The notes under the pieces are model-generated. The model did no database searches, was not told the origin of the DNA, and worked only from the letters and a program-made list of their open reading frames with translations. This document shows positions 48,301 through 60,085 of a stretch of 64,000 nt of DNA, in pieces. The DNA is taken from contig ML681990.1 of assembly GCA_007922195.1 (NCBI GenBank), forward strand, positions 38,763,557-38,827,556, given 5' to 3'. Numbering within the stretch: the first letter of the stretch is position 1; each line of letters opens with the position of its first letter. The position numbers and the translations under genes were made by a program. Source of the DNA: Podocnemis expansa (Eukaryota; Chordata; Testudines; Podocnemididae).

Positions 48301-49780
48301 TCCCCCTACCCTACCTGAGGAGGGCCAGGGATGTCATGACATATGGGGGGCACTAAGAAGCTTCTCTCAACACCTCATGTGTCCCCCGCCCCCACAAAAG
48401 GCCAGCCAAGTTTGTCTGAGTGCCCCCCCAGCACTTACCCACCACCTCTCTAGTCCGGTGCCAGTTCTGACGGGGTAGCAGCCTCCCCCACTCCAGCCTT
48501 GGGAGTGGGGACATGGGAAGGGCACAGAAGGCTCTGTGCCTCTCAGAGACTCCTTTAACCCCACCTCCTACCTTGGTACGCTACTGCTGCTCTGCAGTCT
48601 GTTTGCCTGCACATTGTGTTGAAAAAACCAAAGGCTGGTAGCGAAAGAACAACAATAGGAGATAGCTAATTCTTAAATATACAATTGCTGAAAATCTACT
48701 CATTCTACACAGAGCCCTGGTCCCTGCCCTGAAAAATTCTTCTCCAAAAGAACCCTGCTCCAAAGAAATCACGTTGGCAACGAAGTCACTAGATGGCAAG
48801 GGTGTCACCTGACACATGGGGATTGAAGGATTTTAAAGGATATAAGTATGATCTGCCTGGAGGCCTTTCCTCAAGTCCACAACGGAGAATGCATGACTGG
48901 CCGTGTGACAGTTTGCATGAGCAGCAGGGGTCACTGGCCTGCCTGCCTTCCTAGACCCAGATGGTTCCTCTAAAACCCACAAAGGAGAGTGAGCTAGAAA
49001 ACGAGGGACATCTGTGGTTTTAAATGTTTACTATTTTGTGTGATCTGTACTCTGCTGTGCTTTACACAATGAAGTATAAAAAAGCAAAAAGGTGTCCGAC
49101 CAGGCAGAATGTCTCTCTGCATAACTGCTTCACAACTTCTACATACCACTGAAATAGTTAAACTAGATATCAGAAACATTACACTTTCGAGGTGAAGTTA
49201 TAGAACAGAAATGTATTAAAAGGAGATATTGAGGTATTTCATGGGTCTGTGCTGGTCCTGGAGGCCTATGACAATTGGAATGAGGAGCCTAATTTCTGAG
49301 AAGGGGAACAGACTGAAAGTCAGCAATGGGCCAGTGAGGCCAAGGAAGAAAGCAGTGATGCAGTCTGCTTAGGATCCAGAGCACAGAAGGCTGAACTACC
49401 CCTATGGCAGTCCTAGTGGGTGGCTAGGAGGGGGCACTAGGTGGGATATGTGACAGTCAGCCTTCACTAAAAAACATCCAGCTTAGTGAAGTGACCTAGA
49501 CATCAGTTAGGCTACGCCTACTGTGAGGAAAGGCAGAGACAAACCAAGATAATGGATAGAACCTTAGATTTTAAACTGCATAAAGGAAAATCGAGGTATT
49601 AGGCAGAGACACCAATATATAAATAATAGAATAATAATAAAATATAAGGTAACATCAAATTCTTGTTTTGGAAAATAATCAATTGCAAATTACTCTAACA
49701 ACAAAATAAGTATTTTAAACGCCACAGTATATCACCCCATGAGGGAATCAGCTTCGCGTCTCTTACTGCAAAGTCCAGCT

Positions 49781-49975
49781 TCATCCGAGTTGTCCTGCCT
49801 TCGCCTCCTCTGACTTGTGATGATGCTTTGCTTTCACACAGCACCTGTACACCTGTGAATAGCGGTTCCTCAGCTGAAGGGCTACATCCATTCCCAGGGT
49901 GCCCAAACTGTATTGTTTGTATGTTCTATCCCACTTGAAGCTGGGTTTCATGCACACTGTCTTCACAAGAACCAC
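49781..49975 (-). pseudogene. Possible Myb/SANT-like domain remnant
   Basis: A 64-codon minus-strand frame ends LRNRYSQVYRCCVKAKHHHK. It vaguely recalls the trihelix/Myb-like domain (LR..., then QCRxKxKxL...) found in Harbinger-associated proteins and in host MSANTD genes, with about 20 central residues missing. The resemblance is from memory and short; chance is possible. It lies just left of foldback copy 6. Confidence 0.2.
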
Positions 49976-49997
49976 TTGTTTTTGTCTCCTTCTCTAA

Positions 49998-50359
49998 GGT
50001 TGTGTTCACACAGCCCTCTTATTTTGAAACAACAGAGGTTGTTTCGAAATAAGATTTAGGCTGTTCACACGATGCACGGTTGTTTCGAAACAAGTTAAAC
50101 CCCATGTGGGGACAAAACAACGTTGTTTCGAAATGATTGTTTCGAAACAATGCCGTGTGAACATGGTGTTTCGAAACAACAGTGACTTGTTTCGAAATAA
50201 CTGTTGCCTGAACCTGCTATTTCACTTTGAGCTTCTTTCCTTAATTCGAATTAACAAACTGTTAATTCGAATTAAGTTATTTCGAAATAAGGTGTTATTT
50301 CAATACAAGTTGTTTCGAAACAACCATATCGAAATAACCCCCTGTGTGTGAACACAGCC
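49998..50359. mobile_element. Foldback MITE copy 6, 3-bp duplication TAA
   Basis: Starts GGTTGTGTTCACAC (one change), ends GTGTGAACACAGCC, TAA at 49995-49997 and 50360-50362. 362 bp; about 40 bp of the left half is deleted compared with copies 2, 4 and 5. Confidence 0.87.
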
Positions 50360-52152
50360 TAACTGCCTTCCAACTGCCTCTTTTGGGTAGCTTTTGAGCT
50401 CCTTCCCCTGCTCCAGCTGCCCTCTCATTGGCCAGTTCCCTCCACAGGGCAATTTCTGTGCTGCTGCATCACCATCACAGCTGCTGGCCCTAACACAAAC
50501 CCTCTTGGTCAAAACTATAACAGATGCATAAGCCAGGCCAAGGTTACTACACACAGCATACAAAAATAAAAGTAAAACACACACAGTTTTCCCTTTTAGA
50601 AAATAAGAATGACAGATGCTTCACTGGATACATTTTGTTTGTGGACTCATTAGGTTTCTGACCCTCAGACTACTGTACCCCATCCAGAGCTGCATTGACT
50701 TAACTGTAGCTCTGTTCAGGCATTGGAATCTATTCAGATGAACAAGGGTGATCTAACTTGGCTCACATCTCTTATTCTTTTATTGTGCTAAATCTTACAA
50801 TAGAACTCTTAAAGCTTGATTTATATCAAATATTCAGCATTTTTTTTCAGTGAGGCAGTCCCAATGTACAAAAAAATTGACTGAATTGAGGTTTTATATT
50901 TTTGTGCACAGATTTTGCTTTCATCAGTTACAATCTTATATCTTCATCAGGTCTGTGGGGAAAGAGCAGTCTGGTTTTCTTTCTCTGTATCTTCTACTTC
51001 AGCATTTGCTGGACAGCCATTACAACATAGCACTATCAAATATTCTATTTTTGTGTAAGGCCAGGATACTGTTCCCACTGAAGTAAATGTAAAAGTTCTG
51101 AAATCAAAGTAGGAGCAAGCCTTTTGAGTGTAAAGGTAACAAAAAATTTTAAAAAAAGAAATATAAAATTTGGATAGTCTATACTGAAATTATGCCAAAA
51201 TGTACAAATAGAACACATTTATGTTTTGATATTTTTAAAAGTCTCATGTAGATCTTGGATGAGGCAAGACAAGAGTATACTATGAGCTGTCTTCTAAACT
51301 AAAATCCTACATAAAAAAGAAACTTCTTTAAACTCTGTGCTTGTGTCTTGTGGCCTTTGCCAGCGGAGCCATTAATAAGTTATGCTTCACCATTTTTCTA
51401 AAATAGATGCTATAAGTAGCTTGTATATATTTACAGCCAGCTTAGAGACTTCTAATACAACGTTGCTGATTATACGTAAGAATTACAATATGAAAAAGAT
51501 GACTATGCAGATTATAAGCAACGTCTTCTCCCAAAAATTAAGATATTTTAACTTTCAAAATTTAGACAAAAAATACTATGACAAGAAGCAATCATTAAAT
51601 TATTTGACAAATGTCAAAGAAAATGATATTACCTACTGTTTAACTCCCCTAGATATATATATTAATCACTTTTTTCAAAGTTTATTTTAAATATAAACAC
51701 CTCAAACTGATATAACAAAAACTCGCGGCTATAAATTATCAGATTATCAGTTTAATTAAGGAGAAGAAACCCACATAAGCTTCCGGGCTTCTTTTCCACC
51801 CTACAATTTCCTATGCTCCCATTTGATTTAATTACTCCCCCCTGCCCAGAGACTGCAGTCTTTGAAACTGGCTGAAATCAGCAACAGCTTAAGGTCACCA
51901 AGATTTCACATCTGATAATTTAAGGATCCTTCTGCCTAAGAGACCTTTTTTTATATTTAACCCATTGTTAAAAGGAGACAGTTCTGAAATGGAAACCAGA
52001 TGCATACCTTTGATGAAAGATTAGCATAACTCAATTGTTAAGACTGATTACCAGAGTGACTTTTCAAAGGTTTGTGATCACACCCAGATTCATAACTCTC
52101 TTCATTTGCATTTAAAAGGTGAGGGAAGAGAAGACTATTTTTACTTATAAAT

Positions 52153-52192
52153 TTCTTAGTTCAAACTAGGCAAAGCCTAGTGTAGACAGAGC
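52153..52192. repeat. Fragment of a foldback element end
   Basis: CTTAGTTCAAACTAGGC then CTAGTGTAGACAGAGCC resembles the right end of the family at 36611-37024. Confidence 0.4.
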
Positions 52193-53360
52193 CAATGATA
52201 CTCCATGTACTCTTAGTAAACAAATGCTGATAGAAACCAAACCAAACCCAAAGATATTTCTTCAAAACACTGCACAGCATTCACACTACAAAAATACCAT
52301 CAATAAAGGTGAAATGGATGTTTTCAAACTTTATGAATCATTTCTAAAATATACCACTTCGAGCAAGATTGTGCCTGTCACCTGCAAATGCGCAACCTTT
52401 AATGACAGAGAGAGGACTCAAGCAGCGCAAAGGAGAGCATGATTTCTGTAGGGCTAGTAATAATTCTACACTCTTCAAAAGGGACAGAGACAGCACAAGG
52501 TAATGGTCTCCTCCCCACTCCACATCAGTCAACAAACGATAGTTGTCACAGATGTGTGGCTGAATGCAAAGGGGAGTAGATGCTCTCCAAGAAGGGTCAC
52601 TTGGTCCACTGGGTTATACTGCAGTCCCCATAGTTTACACACTACAGTGGATAATTTAAAAAAAAAAAAAAGATAGAAAATGCCACAAATTCCTTTGTAG
52701 AAAATGACAGAGGATAAAGGATGGGATGCCATTGCATGTCTAGTCACAACTGTCTGAGGAGAATAAATCTCATTTTCAAAAGGAACTTAGGCACTTAGGA
52801 GTGTAAATCTCTTTTTGAAAATGAGGTATAGTAACCTAAATCATTAGGCATTGCAATGCTGACTGCAGCAAAGCCTAAATACCTTCAAAAATGTAGCCAT
52901 AATCTAAGATTGCTCTGGCTGCTCCTACTCACATATAGGAGGTTTCCTTTACTATTTTAGGTCATGCCCCCCTCTTGAATATGACAGTTATTACAGCATG
53001 CATGTTTGAAGGAACAATACATTGCAACTATACATCCATGCTTCCTGCACATATGTTTGCAATTTACAGACATTGGGACCTTCCTATGCCTTTTACTACG
53101 GGAAAACTGCCACAATGCTGATCATATTAATTATCTTAAACACAGTCAGGCGTATATTTCAGTACATTTTTCTATCAACAAATTTATTATAAGAACTATA
53201 TGCTGATGTTTGTATTAATGGATTCTGCAAAGCTCTGGACTGCACTGATTTAGGATTTCAAATACTCTCATCCTTTAAATTACTATACTTTCATATACAG
53301 ATAATATAGAACAGTTAGTGAAAAACACTTAAAGCTTGCTAAGGGACAGTAATAGAAAAC

Positions 53361-53382
53361 AGAGAGAGAGAGAGAGAGAGAT
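53361..53382 (+). repeat. (AG)n microsatellite
   Basis: Eleven AG units. Confidence 0.9.
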
Positions 53383-53887
53383 TCCACTTTCCCAGATGAT
53401 CAACTCTACTCAACTATAATCAGTAAGCTCACATTGAGGAACTTTTAACTTTGTTCTCTGCAGAGTACCATGGGAAAAAAATGCACGAAGTCTCTTGGCT
53501 AAAAAAATATTTAAAGTAATATACATTTTTTAATTTTGTGCTTATACAGTCTCTAACACAATCAGGTTCTAGCACCTGAATGGGGCTCCCCAGTACTAAG
53601 ATGATGATAATGAAAAGGATCAACACATCCACGCCACTAGTGACATATTGCCAAAGAAACCTCAATGAGATCTGCTAAAACTATTCATACACTAAAATTT
53701 TTGTAAGAGTTCACAATGTATAGCATATACTACCTGTCATCAGTCACAGTATTCAGACTTTATTATTTGTGCAATTACTACTTAGCAAATGTGCAAAACC
53801 AATCAAAAGACTTAAAAGAAAAAATGCATAATACACTATTCAGTCAAAAGTAACTTTTAGCCTACATTTGCCACCTGACTATGTATA

Positions 53888-54600
53888 AAAAAAGCAAGGA
53901 GTCTTGTGGCACTTAAAGACTAAGATTTATTTATCGCATGAGCTTTCGTGGGAGAAAATCTCACTTCGTCAGATGCTTTGAAGGGGGGAAAACTTATAGA
54001 ACTGGATGAAAATAAATGCAGGGGAGTATAAGACATGGGATCAGGTCATACTGCAACAGCAAATCAGAGCATTTGTAAGGATTCAAACTCTAGGAAACAG
54101 CACACTGAGGGAGGTTGAAGTCAAATTACCTGTTACAATGTGAAAAGAATCCATAGTCTCGGTTCAGCCCTGCTTTCACACAATTTAATTTGCATATTAG
54201 TTCGATTTCGGCTGTTTCTCTTTGAAGTCTTGATGTCCCATTGATTTTCTTGACAACCATCGTTAATAAATCATCAATGGAGTGATTAGGAAGATGGCAG
54301 TGCTCAGCCACTGGGATTTTTTTGTGTTGTGATTTTTGGTGTCAGTTTTGTGTGCATTTATTCTTCTGCGTAGGGATTGTCCTGTTTGTCTAATGTATAA
54401 GGTTTGGGGGCATTTCCAGCACATGATGGCATAAATCACATTAGTGGATGAGCAGGTGAAGGACCCTTTGATGGAGTAGCTGGCTTGATTAGGTCCCATG
54501 ATGGTGTCTTTTGTGCACTTATGTGCACAGAGTTGGCAGTGTGGTTTGTTGCAGAGATATGTGCCTGCTTTAATCAAGCCAGCTACTCCATATTACCCTG
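53888..54600 (-). mobile_element. Neptune-type Penelope-like element, 3' part with endonuclease
   Basis: Begins with the minus-strand tail (GCAAGGAGTCTTGTGGCAC), continues through the 3' untranslated region and reaches the GIY-YIG endonuclease domain near 54263-54577. This copy links the tail family to Penelope elements. The reverse transcriptase upstream is missing. 54580-54600 repeats GGCTTGATT-type sequence in inverted sense (AATCAAGCCAGCTACTCC). Confidence 0.85.
54263..54577 (-). pseudogene. GIY-YIG endonuclease domain of a Penelope-like element
   Basis: A 104-codon minus-strand frame. CNKPHCQLCAH (residues about 8-18) is the Cys/His cluster that precedes the nuclease in Neptune-type elements; SFTCSSTNVIYAIMCWKC follows, then TLYIRQTGQSLRRRINAH, the YIG box with its Arg-rich helix. 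In this copy YIG has become YIR. The domain nicks target DNA to prime reverse transcription. A shifted frame beyond (54126-54311) has HCHLPNHSIDDLLTM, the continuation. Missing start, frameshift and YIR make it inactive. Confidence 0.8.
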
Positions 54601-54699
54601 AGTTCCTGGATGCTTACAAGCAGGGAGTTTTTCTTGGGATCAGAGGCCCTGATTCCTGAGACTGTCAAAGTGAGCTCCTCACCCTAAGTCTGATGCATC

Positions 54700-57260
54700 T
54701 GAGACTAAGGTTGCCAACAGATGAGGAGCAGACAAACTAACGCCCATTCATTACAAATCTTGGGTCTCTCCATCAAAGCAAGGACCGGAAGTGGAATCCT
54801 GAGTATCTTGCAGGTTGAGAGCTGTGTACCAGACCATAGGCTCAGAGGAGCAAATTACAGCAGCTATGGTGATCATTCTCAGTTTAAAAGGATGAATGAA
54901 ATTGTTGAAATCTTGAAGATGTCAGATTGGCCACTATCTTCGTTTTTTCTTTAGAAAGAAGTAGGAATGGGGGTAGAACCTTCTCCCTTTAAACTTGTGA
55001 GGAATCTGCACGACCAGTCCCAGTTGCAGGACAGCCAATGTCTTGCTCAAGTGTCCTATAAAAAGAGTTCTGCAAAAAGATGGCAATCACAGGAAGAAAA
55101 GTGGAATAGTCTCAGTCTGAATGGGATACCCCTGGATCACAATATCAAGAACCCGTCAGTTCAAGATAATCCCAGCCCAAGCTTTACTGAAATAAAAAAG
55201 TAGTTGCCATACTGAATGGAAGAGAGCAAATTCATAGCTGGTGATTCAAACAGGCTTTTTGCAGTCTGATCAAAATTTCTTCCTGTATATTTGACTCTGT
55301 TTCAGGGCAGACTGGGTGACTCAGAAGGGTGCTGCTGAGGATAAAATTGACACTGAGGCCCAACCCTGAAAGGTGATCATAGGAGTTATTTGTCACCAGA
55401 GCAGTGGCATTTAAACCCATAGAGAGTTCTCTGGAGCCCTTTAGCAAACATAAAATCTTGTCAGTGCCAATGTTAAATAGTTTGTTTCCCTGAAAATGTG
55501 AGACCTCACTAGTTGTTTGGATTTCACAAGGGCTGCCAAGCACCTGGAGCCAGAAAACCTCCTCTTAGTCATTGTCATAGCAATGGTCTGTCCTACCAGC
55601 CAGGTCTAAGATATTAAGTGCTGCCTGATGATTGTTCTGGCTACTGTACAGTAAGTGTTTTCCCTCTGACATGGTCAATTTCAGCTCTCCTTCAAACTCA
55701 GATGGGACTGTGTCTGTCAGGGTGGAGGGTCTGTCTTACAGAAAGTCATACTTCACAAGAAGTGCATCATAACTGGCAAATCTTTGCTGAAGACTCCCCA
55801 GGAAATAAATCTTACATTCAGATAGATTCAGCATTTGGGGGGTGTCTCCTCAGAAGTAGATATTGCCTGTTGTTTGGATCTTTCCCAAACAGTTTGGATG
55901 AGTAACCAGGGATGGTATGGTAGATTGAGTATTCATATCCCGTACTCAGAACCTGGTATATCCAGTTTGTGCACCCCGCATTTGCAGAAATGAACACAGA
56001 GTTGTGCCATATCACATTTGCAGATTCCAAAAATCCTTCATTAATGGAAAGGGCCACCATGATTAGTGTTGGAGGATGTCCAATAGTTTACGCTGTTCTT
56101 CTTGGATTATCTCAAGAGGGATATTCAAGGTATCAGCTGTCTCCTTATCGGATCTTCAAATACTTTCAGCTCAGCTGAGGTGGCAGTAGAGAGAGCGCTA
56201 GCCGCCTCATCCTGTGAGAAGGAAGAAGCAGTCAGTGATTGCTGCTGGTGAGGAGAGAGACCATCTCCAATGAATCCTTGCTGTCCACCAATAATTGATG
56301 AGCTGGGGATGGTACTGGTGCTGGCTGCAGTATCTCTTTTATTAAATATGATCTTGGCTTGGGCATAACAGAAGAAAATGGGTTCCTCATGTGGGGGTTG
56401 TTACCCTAAGGTGACCTATAGGGACAAGACTTGTAAGGATACGATAGACGGAGGACCACACATTGGAGAGTACTGGCTTGGTGGTTCTCTTCTGGATCCT
56501 ATAGACTTTTGGGTGCCTTTCAGCAATTTCTCTCTAGATTGTCCATCTCTATCCCACTGAGTTATCCACAGGAGAAATGGGTCACTTTCAGGAAGGAGGA
56601 CAATATGCTGCACTCCCCATCTGAGACTAAGAAGTTAAAGTCTTCTTCCAACAGAGCAGCGGAGAGGGGAGGCAGGGCCCTGGGCCAGGGAGGTCGGGCT
56701 GGCTCTGTGCTCTGCCCTGCCCCTGGGCCAATGGCAGCAAGGGAGGGGGGAGGCACCCCTGGGCCTGCAGCAGCAAGGGGGTGCAGAGCCCTGGGCCAGA
56801 TCGGGGGGGGGGGGCAGGTGGCACATGGCAAGGCCTCTGTGTGCCCTGCCAGGGTCTGTCATGAACCAGCTTGGCCTCCCACCCCCTGGGGGCAGACTAC
56901 CCTGAGTGGGGTGGGAGCGCCCTCTGGCTATCAACAATGGTGGGGGGGGCTGACCTGTGCAGCCCAGGCAGGATGGCACAGTTTGGAGTCCCCAGACAGG
57001 ATGATTCATTGGGGGGGGGGGACACCAGGCAGGGGACCCACAGTGGGGGACAGCCTGTGGCCTCCAGGCCATTTAATCCACCCCTGCTGCAGGGTTCTGC
57101 CTCAGTTATGGGCAGAAGGAAGGAGTGGTGGCTGAGGCTACATCAGCCCTTTTACTCTCAGCTATGGTATTCATGAGGGCATTCAGAACAGGTTCAACCT
57201 CAGGCACAGGTACAACCTCTGCTATTACCAGAGAACCCAATCTCATATGTATGTGTGTCA
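54700..57260 (-). mobile_element. DIRS-like gag region, degraded, with a G-rich insert
   Basis: Minus-strand pieces in order: a Pro/Val-rich block (EVVPVPEVEPVLNALM, near 57220); SFSQDEAASALSTATSAELK (near 56220); then ALSINEGFLESANVIWHN and STGYEYSIYH (55818-56060); then LGSPCEIQTTSEVSHFQGNKLF (first 20 given a shorter reading LGSPCEIQTTSEVSHF, 55232-55543). The order and spacing match the gag of reptile DIRS elements as I remember it. Stops separate the pieces. No terminal repeats or polymerase were recognised. Confidence 0.5.
56650..57118. other. G-rich insert inside the DIRS-like gag region
   Basis: Abrupt GC-rich block with G runs (GGGGGGGGGG at about 56804-56815 and 57010-57020) between two gag-like pieces. 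Frames across it are compositional. Ends and duplication not resolved; CCATTTAATCCACCCCTG near 57068 looks like a hAT end (CAGGGGTGGATTAAATGG) but the partner was not found. Confidence 0.4.
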
Positions 57261-58454
57261 AGAGTGGAATCTGTGTGGACAATATAACATGGAGAAAAAA
57301 AAAGTATATGATGTTTTTCCAGTTAGACATTAAGTCCTGATAGTTAGTGTTGATGCAACCATTATGCATCAATAAGCACACTGATCATGACATCTATAAA
57401 CACAAGAAATTAACTTCCACTAAAATGTTTAACTGATAATATGACTGAAAAATACAGAATATTTTGATTAAATCTTAGTGAGAAAATTATCAACTTATGC
57501 TATGAAGCTCAAAAGTTAATATGCCTGATCATTGAAATGATGACTTTTAGCCCTTAATATGCTGAATCAAAGCCTAGTAAGGTCACTACAACATACAAGA
57601 TCTTTAGGTTCTCAGAGAATAAAGTACTGCATGCTTGGTGGCATCTGGATAAAAAGAAATATATTTAAAAATATAAAAATATTATTTTAATTTAAATTAA
57701 GTTTTTCTTTTAAAAAATAAACTTGCTTAAAATAAAACTTGAAATTATAACAATCTACTTTAAAGCCTAAACTTAATATAGCTTATGAAAACAATTTAAA
57801 TTAAAAAAAAAGATATACTGCAACCATAAGATCACCTCAAATTAAAGTAAGTTTAAAAAGGTGCTGTTTTTTGCATTATACACAGAAGCAGAGGGAAAAT
57901 ATCCTAACTTGTGAAGTCAACTGAAGCTTTATAAACATGACACAATATCATGTAAGTGCATTAAATATCCATTATTTTCAATCTTTACATTGGAGTAGTG
58001 CTGACATTTCATTTTTTCAGCATGTAAGTACTTTCAGTTTCCATTGGGCAGAAAAGATTTTGCTTTAATTACTTTTGATTGCACTTTAACTAGCAGGTAC
58101 CGAAAGAATATTTAGTCTGTTGAACTAGTTTGTTCAAAGCTGAGAAACCTATTAAGAGTTGGAGATGTAGGAAAGCTTAGTTTCCTCTTCCAATCTAAGC
58201 ATAAAAATACAAGTGGGGAGGATAAGATCTACTAGGCTTAAAAATCTGAAGGACACAAAATTTTCAAAGATATTTAGGCATCTATCGCTAAAGAGTGAAA
58301 CCTACTGTTCTTTTCAAAAGCACCTAAGGAGGTGAGATACCTAACTCAAATTGATTTGAATTCCCATTTATTTCAACGGAAGTTAGGCACCTGACCTGAC
58401 AAGGCTTTTCTCAAAATACCATTAAAGGGACCTATCTGAATCTTGAGAAGATAA

Positions 58455-58630
58455 TCATAGAATCATAGAGTTAGAAGAGACCACTAGGATCTCGAGTCCT
58501 CTGCCAAGATGCAGTATTTGCTATGTCTAGACAGCCTCTCCTTCTGAAACTTCCAGTCAAAAAGATTCCATGCTTTCAATCCCTTTGAAAATCAGGCTTT
58601 TGGTGATCACAGACAATCTAGCAATTCACT
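58455..58630 (-). mobile_element. CR1 3' tail
   Basis: ATCATAGAATCATAGAGTTA and the following stretch read on the minus strand as a CR1 terminus, immediately upstream of a plus-strand CR1. Confidence 0.55.
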
Positions 58631-58834
58631 AACTACTTGTGGCCCACTACACTGGGCATGACAGATTGGAGAGAAGAGAGGCCCTTGGTGATAGAAGGTC
58701 AGGTTATGGACTACTTAAAGAAGCTGGATGTGCACAAGTCCATGGGGCTGGACGAACTACATCCAAGGATGCTAAGGGAGTTGGCTGATGAGATAGCAGT
58801 ACCACTGGCCATTATCTCTGAAAACTCATGGTGA

Positions 58835-59251
58835 ATGGGGGAGATGCCAGAGGACTGGAAAAAAGCAAACATAGTGCCTATCTTCAAGAAAGGCAAAAAG
58901 GAGGATCCAGGGAATTACAGACCTGTCAGCCTCACCTCAATCCCTGGAAAAATCATGGAGCAGGTTCTCAGAGAATCCATCCTGAAACACTTGGAGGAAA
59001 ATAGAGTGATCAGGAACAGTCAGCATGGATTCACCAAGGGTAAATCATGCCTGACCAACCTCATTGCCTTCTATGATGAGATGACTGGATTTGTGGATGC
59101 AGGAAGAGCCATTGACGTGATATGCCTCAACTTTAGCAAGCCTTTTGATGCAGTTTCCCACAGCATTCTTGTCGGCAAGTTAAGGAAGAATTGGTTGGAT
59201 ATGTGGACTGTAAGGTTGATAGAGAACTGGCTAGATCAATGGTTTCACTAA
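58835..59251 (+). pseudogene. CR1 reverse transcriptase, palm/fingers fragment
   Basis: A 138-codon frame with PEDWKKANIVPIFKKGKKED, GNYRPVSLTSIPGKIMEQVL, QHGFTKGKSCLTNLIAFYD and CLNFSKPFDAVSHSIL. The last is polymerase motif A, where the catalytic Asp of LDFSKAFD is Asn here, so even this domain would be inactive. An in-frame stop separates the short stretch before it (58637-58834). RNA-dependent DNA polymerase fragment of a LINE, not a host gene. Confidence 0.88.
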
Positions 59252-59413
59252 GTAGGAATCAATGGCTCCATGTCTAGTTGGCAACAAGTAACGAATGGTG
59301 TGCCCTAGGGGTCAGTCCTGGGGCCAGTTCTGCTCAACATTTTCATTAATGATCTGGATGATGGGATAGACTACACGCTCAGTAAGTCTGCAGATGACAC
59401 CAAGCTAGGGGAA

Positions 59414-60085
59414 ATGGTAGACACACTGGAGGGCAGGGACAGGATTCAGGGAAACCTTGCCAAATTGGAGCAGTGGGCCAACAGAATTCTCATGAGGTTC
59501 AACAAGGACAAGTGCAAAGTCCAGCACTTGGGATGGAAAAACCCCATGCACTGCTACAGGCTGGGGAGTGATCAGCTAAGTAGCAGCAAGGACCCGGGGG
59601 TCATGGTGGATGGGAAGGTGGATATGAGTCAACAGTGTGCTTTTGCTGCCAAAAAGGCCAATGGTATATTGGGCTCCATCAGAAGAAGTGTTGCCAGCAG
59701 ATCGAGGGATGTGATCATTCCCCTCTATTTCGCACTGGTGAGGCTGCATCTGGAATACTGTGTCCAGTTTTGGGCTCCCCACTACAAAAAGGACATGGAC
59801 AAATTAGAAAGAGTCCATCGCAGGGCAGCAAAAATGATCAAGAGGCTGGAGCACAAGACCTATGAAGAAAGACTGAAGGAACTAGGCTTATGTAGCCTGC
59901 AGAAGAGAAGACTGAGGGGGCATCTGATAGTAACTTTCAACTACCTGAAGGGATGCTCCAAGGACAATGCAGCTCAGCTGTTCTCTGCAGTAACAGAGGA
60001 CAGAACAAGGAGCAATGGTTTCAGTTTGCAGCTGGGGAGTCTAGGCTGGATATTAGGAAAAACTTTCTTACTAGGAGAGTGGTGA
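59414..60085 (+). pseudogene. CR1 reverse transcriptase C-terminal part, frameshifted
   Basis: A 223-codon frame from just after motif C (RDRIQGNLAKLEQWANRIL, FNKDKCKVQHLG) through [18 protein letters not shown] to a frameshift near 60040; the true C-terminus ([18 protein letters not shown]) is in the next frame at 59953-60180. It is more diverged from 47553-48215 than that copy is from 35591-36061. Confidence 0.85.

Larger units (their letters stand above)
47300..48600. repeat. GC-rich repeat split by a CR1
   Basis: CCCCCAGCACTTACACGCCA before the CR1 (about 47480) and CCCCCAGCACTTACCCACCA after it (about 48428) are near-copies, as are the following CTAGTCC stretches. The element type is unknown. 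Confidence 0.4.

Noticed and set aside
22588..50359. Regularly spaced TTTCGAAA blocks as a CRISPR-like or satellite array
   Set aside because: They are confined to discrete elements with terminal repeats and target duplications; no spacer structure.
56509..57135. 208-codon plus-strand frame
   Set aside because: Runs through the G-rich insert; no conserved features, and DIRS-like similarity is on the other strand.
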